Made by a program: the position numbers and the translations under genes. The notes under the pieces were generated by a model. It was not told the origin of the DNA and made no database searches. It saw only the letters and a program-made list of their open reading frames with translations. A stretch of DNA of 59,526 nucleotides, taken from positions 1-59,526 of the forward strand of contig JAULBX010025542.1 in the NCBI GenBank assembly GCA_032358255.1, given 5' to 3'. Origin of the DNA: Heterotrichella gracilis (Eukaryota > Sar > Xanthophyceae > Tribonematales > Xanthonemataceae). Position 1 is the first letter of the stretch; each line of letters begins with the position of its first letter. This document shows, one piece after another, positions 11,926 to 21,378 of the stretch.

Positions 11926-12476
11926 AGCACTGCCTGACGTGTGGGCAATAGTGATTGCCAGTCGCGCTGGCTCAGATTTTGTAGTACTACTATATGACAT
12001 AGCCGCATGATGACCAGGGTCCGCTCCTTGGCGAGTAGCAGTGCTGCCGGTCCAGCTGTGAAGCGTCCGTTCACTGGTGACTTTATGTGTCTTGCCTTTT
12101 GTGGCCCCTGGGCCAGGGGGCATGGTGTTTCTTTCATCCTTTCTTGCTGCAGGATGTTTACTACACAATTGGCAATGTGCTGGATCCCTAAAGACTCGTT
12201 GCGCATTCATTCAAAAGGCTTACAATTGTAGTTCCTTTTTTTATAAACTTATTTTCTTTTATTAATTCCCGTGGGCATGGGCCTCCCTTAGTGGCCAGAG
12301 GCCTCTATGATATACTGCTGCAGCAGCTGCATGCAATATGCAGCAGCTGCATGCAATGTCACCATGATCAGTCATTATGCGTTGACACGTTAATGAATTG
12401 CAATGGCCACACCGCAGGCTGCACAGTGCACTTTCCTATTCCATTATATAGAAATTGCGGTGTGAAACCAACTTGC
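11926..12476. repeat. Dispersed 0.5-kb repeat, copy 1
   Basis: This matches 20312-20822 in the same orientation along its length, with scattered substitutions and a few indels. It begins AGCACTGCCTGAC and ends GTGTGAAACCAACTTG. This copy is about 40 bases longer because of extra CAGCAGCTGCATGCAAT units near 12309-12360. No terminal inverted repeats or clear target-site duplications are seen. Both copies lie just after the stop codon of a plus-strand gene. It may be a short non-autonomous element or the 3' end of a retroelement. Confidence 0.9.
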
Positions 12477-13340
12477 CTCCACATGTGCCCTCCCAATCTC
12501 ATATGCTGCCCCACACCTCTCCCAACCGCCCTGCTCTCTCTCCTCCTACCTTTTCTGCCTATACTCAGCCCCCACCTTCCACTAGCCGCACCCGCCGCAA
12601 ACTTGATCAATCGCCAGAAGTCGTGCAATTGTCGTGTGGTTGAGGTAGCATGCCAACCACATGTTCTTCCCGGCCCTAGCACCCCTCACGGACTTTCCCC
12701 CTACAACCACCTTTTGTCAAAACAGGCAACGCGGTTGTTTCTACCTCACTCGCACCTCCCTTGTTGCCTTCTCATTTTGAGCAACACTTGTAAACCCAGT
12801 TGGCACTCTGATGCCTGCTGCCACGGGTCGCTTTCAGAGGAGCAGTGCCTCCTCGAGCACCGCCTCGACTGATGCATGCTGTAACAGTATCCTAACAACA
12901 ATGGCCTTGAAAGTGGTGGTCGGCATATATCAGCATGCAGCAGTTCAGCTTGGGACCCAGTGGAGGATCATAATATAATCAGTAGGGAATGTAAATGCCA
13001 GCCATTAAGGCATAAATCAGTAAATGGCTTTAATCGGTACACATGCACACATACATTCTCGCTTTCTAAGCGTGCCTAGACTTTCTTCAGGTTCACTTTT
13101 GGATGTTCGCTTGTGCTCGACATCCTTTCGCTGCTGGTTGGCTACTTGTGCGCGTTTGACTGCGTCCAGAACGTCATTGAAGGCTTGACCGGCTCCCATC
13201 GGCAAACACCAATTTTGCGTTCTCCAGAGCTGCAAATAGCTTTTACTGGTATTACTGGTATCCAGGTCATATTTACTGTAACCCAGTAGCTTATAAATCG
13301 TTTACCAAGGCGGGAGCTCACGAGTGGTGCATCAGGGGCA
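12477..13340. other. Intergenic, no gene recognised
   Basis: The first part is C-rich with plus-strand open frames typical of noncoding sequence. Nothing identifiable is seen before the broken synthetase gene. Confidence 0.45.
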
Positions 13341-14103
13341 ATGACAGAGGTGGTCCCAGATGCCCCTACATTGGAAGAAAATGGCTCCACCGAGCAGGTC
13401 AGACAGCAAACAGACTTTCTCACTATCTATATGCATGGTGCCGAATGCCCTCTTGATACTTGACCTGGCAATGTGGACGTCATGGGTTGGCTAGGGGCGA
13501 TGGGTGGCATTCCCATGGTGGTATCCCTGCCTGGTTGTGTGAAGGTCGAGTGTCTAGGGCTGAAACCCTGACTCTTGGTGCAGGTTGTGGCACCTTGATG
13601 GCTGGAGGGTCCGATGGGGCCATCAACTACGACAAACTAGTGGAACAGGTGAGTGCCACTCCTCGCACGTGGCTCATGCTTCGAACACAGCAAAAGGGTC
13701 CGATGCTGCACCACAAGCTAAACCCTAAACCGCTGACAACCTGTGCTCCACTGTGGTGCAGTTCGGATGCTCAGCCATTGACGACGCCCTGATTGCAAGG
13801 TATGCCGCCACCTGCCTGCGAGGCACCCGGCTGAGCATCTGCTATCCATCCAGTACTGGTAGCTGGCCAATACCGCCAGAGCGCCAGTCAACCTAGCACA
13901 AGCAGGCCGAGGAACCTCATAGTGCCGCTGTATGACTTTTAACCAGTTGGTGATCCCCTGATGCCTGATCGAGCGGCTGACCAAGCGGCCCGCCCACCCC
14001 TGTAAGCGGGGGGTGTTCTTCGCACACAGGGACCTGAAGGAGTTGCTGGACCTGGAGGAGATGCTACGAGAAGGGGATACCTTTCTATCTATACACAGGC
14101 AGG
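13341..14103 (+). pseudogene. Tryptophanyl-tRNA synthetase, N-terminal fragment, decayed
   Basis: Recognisable pieces follow the order of the eukaryotic cytosolic enzyme: MTEVVPDAPTLEENGSTEQ (13341-13397), GGSDGAINYDKLVEQ (13571-13648), FGCSAIDDALIA (13762-13800), then IERLTKRPAHP, RGVFFAHRDLKELLDL and FYLYTGRG up to 14103. The enzyme charges tRNA-Trp. Damage is clear. The second exon hits an in-frame TGA right after EQVVAP and continues in another frame. The acceptor before IERLTKRP is lost (CTG instead of CAG). An extra T near 14082-14084 separates EGDT from FYLYTGRG. Nothing downstream encodes the HxGH or KMSKS-type motifs: after the GT at 14104 the sequence changes to an unrelated minus-strand ORF. 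I read this as a truncated pseudogene rather than a working gene. Confidence 0.75.
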
Positions 14104-14149
14104 GTGAGTGGCCAGGGGGGGGGGAGCGAGTGGGTGCTGACCCACTCAC

Positions 14150-14992
14150 TCACTCACACATACATTGAGGTAGTATGAGTACGCTGGTGAACTGCGGCAG
14201 GCATCTAACAATGGGTACGTAAAGGTTTTGTACGTCTTGTACGTGTGACAGCACCCCGCCAGGGAAGTTTTTCACACCCATGGCACCCATATCTCTGGGT
14301 TGGCACAACAAATATCCATACTCCAGAAGCACAAATGACAGCTGCCTTTGAAAGGTGTCTGTATTGAGAGGAGCCGAGCAGCTGTTGAGGCTTCTACTGA
14401 GGTGGCTGGCAGGCACCCTACCTGGAGGCTTTATGCTGAATCTCTGCTGACATCGCTGATAAGAGTATCGTGGCACCTTCAGCACAAAGCATTGGCTGCA
14501 CCCCACCACGAGCACTGACACTGAGGACTCAAACACCCTGCTGTCCGAGCGTGTACAACTAGGACACGAGCTAACCTCGTCACTCTGCAACCTGTCCTCC
14601 AGCACCCTCTGCGTGGCTGTGTGCTGCTCCACAACCAAAGTAGTTGTGTGTGGAAAGCTGGAAATGTAGCTGCTGGTTAGCTGGGGCCGCAAGCGTGCCC
14701 AGTTGTTGTCTAGTGCCTCTGCTAGTGACTGTGCATGCCCACCACTTGCACGGGCAATGAAGAGACGTTCAGCGGCGTCAAGATTCTGCTGCACCTCTGG
14801 ATCTGGGTCTGCTTCGTAAGCTGCAAAACCACTTCCACTAATAGGAGAGGCTGGCGGTGGACCTGGGTACTGCACGGGCAACCCTTTCCTGCCCTGACGA
14901 GAGGGAGTGGATTCAAGGTCCCGCTTCACTTGCTTTGGCAGACGTCTTAGTTCCGGGCCGTGCAGCTGGAAGAAGTTCACCTTAGGCTCCAC
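14150..14992 (-). CDS. Open frame with possible KDZ-transposon-type cysteine cluster
   Basis: An uninterrupted frame of about 280 codons without an ATG at its 5' end, so the start is missing or spliced. The N-terminal half is Pro- and Glu-rich with a helical stretch (LDAAERLFIARASGGHAQ). The middle has a zinc-ribbon-like spacing: CPSC, then GCSQCFVLKVPRYSYQRC. The layout recalls the CxC clusters of proteins associated with KDZ (Kyakuja-Dileera-Zisupton) transposons. No transposase catalytic region is present. It begins right where the synthetase remnant ends, which fits a transposon fragment inserted there. The assignment is tentative. Confidence 0.35.
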   Translation of the reverse strand: MEPKVNFFQLHGPELRRLPKQVKRDLESTPSRQGRKGLPVQYPGPPPASPISGSGFAAYEADPDPEVQQNLDAAERLFIARASGGHAQSLAEALDNNWARLRPQLTSSYISSFPHTTTLVVEQHTATQRVLEDRLQSDEVSSCPSCTRSDSRVFESSVSVLVVGCSQCFVLKVPRYSYQRCQQRFSIKPPGRVPASHLSRSLNSCSAPLNTDTFQRQLSFVLLEYGYLLCQPRDMGAMGVKNFPGGVLSHVQDVQNLYVPIVRCLPQFTSVLILPQCMCE

Positions 14993-15692
14993 TCCATGCT
15001 ATGCCTGCATGCCAACACGCACTTGGCTAGCCTAAAAGAGAAGCGAACGAAGCGTCCGACTTTACAGTAGATAGCTGGTTGCACAAGGCAGTACCCTGGT
15101 TGACAGTACAACGCCTGGCTATCTTTATTGCACAGGAAAGGCGCTACAAAGCGCACTGCACCGCATGCCTGTTCAAACCAAGTTTAAACTCAAGAGCAAC
15201 GTCACCAGCGATCGCAGCTTGGCTGTATGTCAAGAGCACCAGTTGTTGGACACCATGCAGCGGATAATAACACACAAGTTCACGCCATTGCACCACGATA
15301 TCCGGCGCCAGGCGCTGCAGTACTCGAGTCGACTGCCCCGTGGCAGGTCTTGGTCCCACCGGGCCCGGGGGCCCCCGGCCCACACTCTCCCACTGCCCAG
15401 ACTCTGTCCCACTGAGCTCAGGGTGGGACATATGACTGAGCTCAAGCAACCGTAAAGCAACAACCAGCAAAGCATTTCCAGAAAGCTTTTGTGGATATCT
15501 GTCGAACTTCACTGGCTTTCTCGTGTCCCACCTGCGTACCGGTTGAGTGAGCCCCGGTTTGAATATAAGAATTGCAATAACAGGTCGAGAAGAGTTTTGT
15601 ACAGCAGTCGTACGTGTTGCTTCCGTGTACGTGCAATAAAGGCTCGGTTTTTCAACTAGCTGTATCACATTCGCACAACTGTCTGCAAAGCA
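14993..15692. promoter_or_regulatory. Region upstream of hexokinase
   Basis: No supported gene. It should include the hexokinase promoter. A 174-codon minus-strand open frame at 15144-15668 begins without ATG and shows no family features. Confidence 0.4.
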
Positions 15693-18600
15693 ATGAAAGG
15701 GCGGTCAATTGCCATGGCAGCAGCGTTGGTCCTGCAGGTTCTACTGGAGGCCCCAGCGGTGGCCGCAGACGGCGTCATGGATCTAGCAGACGTACGTATT
15801 GAACTGTTTTCTTTGCCACATTAGCCGGTGTGAGGGAATGTAGCTCTGACCTGGCCCATATGCATGCATGCCACATCGAATTGCACCTCTGACCGTCGCT
15901 GAATATCTCTGGCCTGCCCCTACTGCAGTATGAGGCAGTTTTGGATGTTCCAGTTGAGACTCTCCGGACGATACGGGACGATTTCGTGCTCGAGGTACGT
16001 GCGAGCACACCTCACGCAGTGCATTGTACAGTCACCCACAATTGCTGACTGTACAATCGCAGATTGCCTCAATGGTGATCCACACCCAATCTACTCCTTG
16101 TAACAACGTTTGTTACAGCATTCTCTGCCAAACTATCCATCAGCAACGGCTAGACTGAATTATCTGGTGTCAAAGTGTTCATGCCTGAACCCTAGACCCT
16201 AGGCGCTGAACCTAAACATCCACATACCCTTTGCTGGTACGTGCAGATGGCCAAGGGTTTGGCGGCTGAAAAGGGCGCCAAAGTGCTGATGCTACCAGCT
16301 ATGCTCGACGGTTTGCCAACTGGGTGAGCAGTGAGCAATTCTTTGCAACCATTTGCACCCTAGTTTGGTGCACAGTATTGCAGGCTATCCATCGTGATCT
16401 ATTGAGTGCTATCGAGAAAACCTTCCTGCTGCTTGGCTCTGGAAACATTTACTTGACAGCCCTCTCAACATAAACCTCTTGACTAATTTACAGCAAGAAT
16501 AGCTTGTTTTGTGTACTCGTCAGTCATGTGCCACACCGTCACGGTGTTGTGCCCATACCCCTGCGCAGGCACGAGACGGGTGAGTGCTTTGCCATCGACC
16601 TGGGAGGGACCAACTTCCGAGTGATGTACATGAAGCTGTCAGACACGCACCATGGAGTGGTGCGCAGGCTTTGAAACCCTACAGCAACACCAGCTTGTGG
16701 TGTTAGCCCAGTGTTGTAATACTATATGGAACTCATTGCTCCCTGTCAACTCGACCGACCTCATCTACTTTCTACTTTCACCTGACTACTTGCTTACATG
16801 CGGTTCAGCCATACAGCCAGATCAGCAGCCATTCCTTATATGCCTTGTAGCCAGTTTCAACCCACCCACCCAACTTGCTTGTACCAAACGAACCCTGTTA
16901 TACCCACAGCCTCCAATAATTTTTCCGTTGCCACATGAATCGTGTGGCAATGACGCATCTGTTTGACTACCTCGCGATACCCAGAACAGAATCAAAGCGG
17001 TGGCCTCATGAACCCAACCAGGATCAACCCTTGGCCTGCAGGATCGCATGGAGGTTGAATCTGTACCCATCCCGGAGGAGCAATTCCACAGCCACGCCAC
17101 CGAGCTGTTTGACTACATCGCGCGACACATGGTCGACTTCATGCGCAAATGGTGCGCAGGGGGACGCAGGCGGCACAGGGTTTAGGGCTTAGGGATTTCA
17201 GCAGTCCACATGTGAGATCAGATATGCAGGAGTATTGGCGTATGACAAAAAGAGCCAATCTTTGCGGGGAAATGGTGTCAAAGCTTGGTCTTCATACTTG
17301 CTTTGTCTACCATTTACAAAGTTTGCATGAATGTTAAGCAGTCGCCAGGGAGCCAATATGGGCAGATCTCGGGAATGGTCCTGCGGCAGATGGGGGCAGG
17401 CAATGCCGGCCAACCATGCATTTCCCTCAAATGTTGCAGCCCTCATCTCCATGCGTCAATGCAGCGCCACCCCCCTCCCGCCCACCACTGGCACCGGTGC
17501 CGACTGCTCAAGAACCCCCCACCTCATCCTCACCCTCAATGAGCGGGCATGCCCCTCACACCCTCACCCCCACCCACTACTCGCAGGGCAGAGTGCTCTC
17601 AATATGGTACCCATCATGCAGTGTGGGTTCAGCCTCCCCATAATGCCGGGCGCTGTGAACAAGGGGACCCTAAAACCTAATCACAAATATGAATACACCC
17701 CACCTTCCTCACCCTCAGCCCGCCTCACCCCACCCCACCCACACCTCATCACCCCACCCCTCACACCATCAAGCCCACCTCTTCTACCCCTCAATTCACT
17801 ACCCACCACCTGCAGGGCTTCCGAGTGCGCAAACACAGTGCCGGTGGTGGGGTTCGGGTTCAGCTTCCCTATGGAGCAGAGCGCAGTGAACAAGGGCACC
17901 CTCATCAAGTGGACCAAGTCGTTCACAAACGAGGGCGCGGTGGGCGAGGATGTGGTGAAGCTGCTGAGGGAGGCATTTGAACGACAGGGGAAGAAGGTCA
18001 AGGTGGGTGAGGGGCACTGTTTGTAGGAAATGTACGTGTGTCTTGCTGTGGACAAGGCTGCAGTCTTGCTCATGATGATGTATTTGTGGGTGGAAAGGAG
18101 GATGAAAGGAACCACTTGGCCCTCGGGGGGTCGAACGATAGGGGAGGCGGTGAAGGTGGTTTAATTTGGAAAGATTTAAACAGGGCTGGGTTGGGGGATG
18201 GGCCAAATAATCTGGTGTTCAGGCGTGGGCTAACACTGTTGCAATCAAATGCCCCATGCATTGCCAACATGCTCTCATAAATCCCCTGGCAAATTTACCA
18301 GTGTTTTATTCAATGTTGTCTTGCGATGCCCATTTTTCGTACTCATACGCTCCACATGCAATTGGCGGGCCTGCACTTGCATGTGGAAAAGTTACATATA
18401 CTCCTATGTTTTAACCCCCCTCTCTCCCCTACCCCTCACCCCCAACCCCCACCTACTTCTGCAGGTCCTTGCGGTAGTGAACGACACCGTTGCCACCCTT
18501 GCCGCCGGTGCCTACCACGATGGTGCGCGCATCGGGATCATTCTGGGCACTGGCACCAACGCAGCATACGTGGACAAGATTGAGAATGTGAAGCGGCTAC

Positions 18601-20049
18601 CGGGTGAGTCCGGTTGTTGGCCACATGCTAAAGGCCTGTGCATGTGGCGGGCTCTGAGGATGGGGTGTATGATTCAACATTGCATGCATGTGTGCGGTGA
18701 TTTTGGATGGTGGTGCGCATGGATCCCTGTGTGTTTGCGGTGTGCCCCAAGGATTTTCTCCCAATTGCCCCTCTGTGTGAGAGCTCCTCCATCATTCAAG
18801 ATCCTTAATCTGGACCCCGACGTAACCCTGCCACCACCCTGCAGATGACTACAACCCATTGCCAGGGAGGGACGAGATGGTGGTCAACACCGAGTGGGGG
18901 GCCTTTGACTGCGCGGCCCTGCCCAGGCTGCAGGAGGACAGGGAGTTTGACGCGGTCAGCGCGAATCCCGGGGACCAGGCCTTTGAGAAGATGGTTTCAG
19001 GGATGTACCTAGGGGACGTGGCGCGCAGGATTGTGCTGAGGTAGGTGGTGGCAGTGGGGAGGAAACAGGGGGCGGAAGGAGGTGCAGGATCGTGGGGAGG
19101 TGGATGGTTTAGAGGGGGTTGATCTAAGGTGGCCATGCGGGGGTTCAATTATCGGAAGGCGGACTACCTAAAAGAGGGGGAATGATCATTGGGGTGCCTA
19201 AAGTTTGCAGGAATTGCTAATGGATGTCAATGCTTCAGGGGTATTACTAAGAAGTGTGTAGGGCAACAGGTTGCTGCTGCTCGGGGACGGGTGTTGAGTG
19301 GGGGAGTATGAGGGAGGAGGCCATTCTCTCCCCTGTTCCCTCCTCTGACATGTCCCCTCCTCTACCAGGTTGGCAGAGGCAGGCAAGCTGTTCAAGCGCG
19401 TAACCCCCGAGATGCGCGACCCCGAGCAGTTTTGAGACCCCCCACATGGCCGCTGTGGAGGGGGTGGAGGAGGGGGATGTGGCTGGGGTGTCGGCGATAA
19501 TGTGTGAGCGCTGGAAGCTGGACCCATCGGAAGTGAGCGATGAAGACTGCCGCACGGTGAGGGGTGGGATTGGGGGTGCTGACGGCATGTCTGGTGAGGG
19601 GTTGGGGCGGAATGGGCTGCTGGAAAATGAAGGGTGCGGGCAGGGAGTTTCTAGTAGTACCTCCCAAGCATGACCCGTCACCCCTGCCCACCTGCATGGC
19701 ACCCCCCCACTCACCCCCCCCCAACCACCACCTGCAGGTGCGCAAGATTTGCTCCCTGGTCGCCCTGCGCAGCGCCAAGCTGGTGGCTGCCGCGGTTGCC
19801 GTGCTCCTGCAGCGCAGCGCCCACCTGCCCGCCCCCCCCGGCATCTCCACCAAGCGCCACGTGGTGTGCGTGGACGGCAGCGTGTTTAAGCTCTACCCCT
19901 CCTACAAGGAGCGCCTGGGCGCCAGCCTGAAGCGGCTGGTGGGAGACGAGGAGGCGGAGGAGATAGGGGGCGTGGAGTTCATCATGGTGGACGACGCGTC
20001 AAGCAGGGGGGCGGCGTACGTGGCGGCGGCGCAGGCGTGTGGGCGGTGA
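15693..20049 (+). CDS. HXK: Hexokinase
   Basis: The enzyme phosphorylates glucose and related hexoses with ATP. Exons, all GT-AG, include about 15693-15788, 15930-15993, 16247-16324, 16569-16659, 17042-17154, 17819-18002, 18467-18601, 18845-19040, 19370-19556 and 19739-20049. Diagnostic motifs occur in order: [12 protein letters not shown] (phosphate 1), [12 protein letters not shown] and [12 protein letters not shown] (sugar binding), [46 protein letters not shown] and [15 protein letters not shown] near the C-terminus. The N-terminus has a hydrophobic stretch ([19 protein letters not shown]), suggesting a membrane anchor or organelle signal. Two oddities exist. A degenerate duplicate of the sugar-binding exon lies at about 17587-17680. 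The frame is broken at a TTTT run (19430-19433), where one T fewer restores [13 protein letters not shown]. The gene is otherwise intact. Confidence 0.9.
17587..17680 (+). repeat. Degenerate duplicate of hexokinase sugar-binding exon
   Basis: Following a CGCAG acceptor-like site, the sequence encodes a relative of the true exon at 17819-18002: [13 protein letters not shown] and AVNKGTL here, against [13 protein letters not shown] and AVNKGTL in the true exon. Compared with the real exon it has a one-base insertion soon after the acceptor, loses similarity after GTL, and has no evident donor. It probably arose by tandem duplication and is decaying. Confidence 0.8.
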
Positions 20050-20311
20050 GGGGCGCTGGCGCTGGCGGCAAGCCTTGGGTGGCCTGATCAGAGGAAAGAG
20101 CAATGGTGCAGTCAGTGCGCGCCGCCAAGTGCATGGGCGTTTGTTGGGGAAGATACAGGGTGAGGGAGGGCCAGCATTGGAGACTGTTCATGACCCCGTG
20201 TTCCTGCAAAGGTTGTGTTGGGTGGAAGGCAGAGGGGGCAGAGGTATATATGGAGGGAATGATTGAGTTTTCGTTTTTACTATTAGGGATGAGCAGCAGC
20301 GGAGATTGTGG

Positions 20312-20822
20312 AGCACTGCCTGACTTGTGGGCAATAGTGATTGCCAGTCGCGCTGGCTCAGATTTTGTAGTACTACTATGTGGCATTGGCACCCCATGAT
20401 GACCGAGCAATGCTGCAGGGTCCGATCCTTGGCGAGTAGCAGTGCTGCCGGTCCAGCTGTGAAGCATCCGTTCATTGGTGACTTTATGTGTCTTGCCTTT
20501 TGTGGCCCCTGGGCCAGGGGGCATGGTGTTTCTTTCATCCTTTCTTGCTGCAGGATGTTTACTACGCGGTTGGCAATGTGCTGGATCCCTAAAGACTCGT
20601 TGCGCAATCACTCAAAAGGCTTGCAATTGTAGTTCCTTTTTTTATAAACTTATTTTCTTTTATTAATTTCCGTGGGCATGGGCCTCCCGTTGCGGCCAGC
20701 GGCCTCTATGCTATACTGCAGCTGCATGTTGACACGTTAATGATTTCCAATGGCCACACCGCAGGCTGCGCAGTGCACTTTCCTATTCCATTGGTTAGAG
20801 GTTGATGTGTGAAACCAACTTG
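20312..20822. repeat. Dispersed 0.5-kb repeat, copy 2
   Basis: Same element as 11926-12476, same orientation, beginning about 260 bases after the hexokinase stop codon. It lacks the extra CAGCAGCTGCATGCAAT units of copy 1. Identity is high along most of its length. Confidence 0.9.
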
Positions 20823-21378
20823 GAAACTGTAATAATTATTTACCACAGCTTGACAACTGCTTTGAAAGCAATTAAAATCCACAAAACAGTATATCGACAA
20901 GATAAGATCATGGTCACCAGGCCTGACCCAGGGACAGGCTGCTACACGTTATGACAGGCATTGCTTCATAAACATCACTTGACAAGCAGTGACAAAAATA
21001 CTTAGTCTCTAGCATACGTCGACAAGGGCTCTACAACTACAAGTCTTGCGATTGAACACATTTGTGGACAAGTCGTCCGGGACAAGATCAGACACCCTCC
21101 ACAAAAGCGTCCAATCTACGCTCAGTCTGAGGGTCTCGTTCTCGCTGGGTATACTGGTGCAGTATCGATATGTACCTACTGGTGGCGATGATGTCATCCC
21201 TAAGGCTTGTAAGAATGACAGCAATCCGATTGTTGAACTTAGATCAATGCTAAATGGCTGGTGCCCGCAAGTTGCGCTTAAACAATCCCATTCCCATTCA
21301 ATCCCCATGATAATGCACACAATTGCACACGCTGCCGCACAAGCTAAACGCCGCGCTTCCCAGCATCTGTTGTGGGTT
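20823..21378. other. Convergent intergenic region
   Basis: Lies between the 3' ends of hexokinase (+) and the DYRK kinase (-). Overlapping open frames on both strands at about 21009-21390 show no domain. It probably holds both 3' untranslated regions. Confidence 0.4.

Noticed and set aside
11791..12210. Minus-strand open frame shared by both copies of the 0.5-kb repeat (also 19982-20611)
   Set aside because: Similarity follows from DNA identity of the repeat. The frames extend past the repeat into unrelated flanks and show no domain.
12291..12872. 193-codon plus-strand open frame
   Set aside because: It begins inside the dispersed repeat and runs through C-rich, Pro/Leu/Ser-biased sequence with no recognisable motif.
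15144..15668. 174-codon minus-strand open frame upstream of hexokinase
   Set aside because: It has no ATG at its start, no domain and no splice partners.
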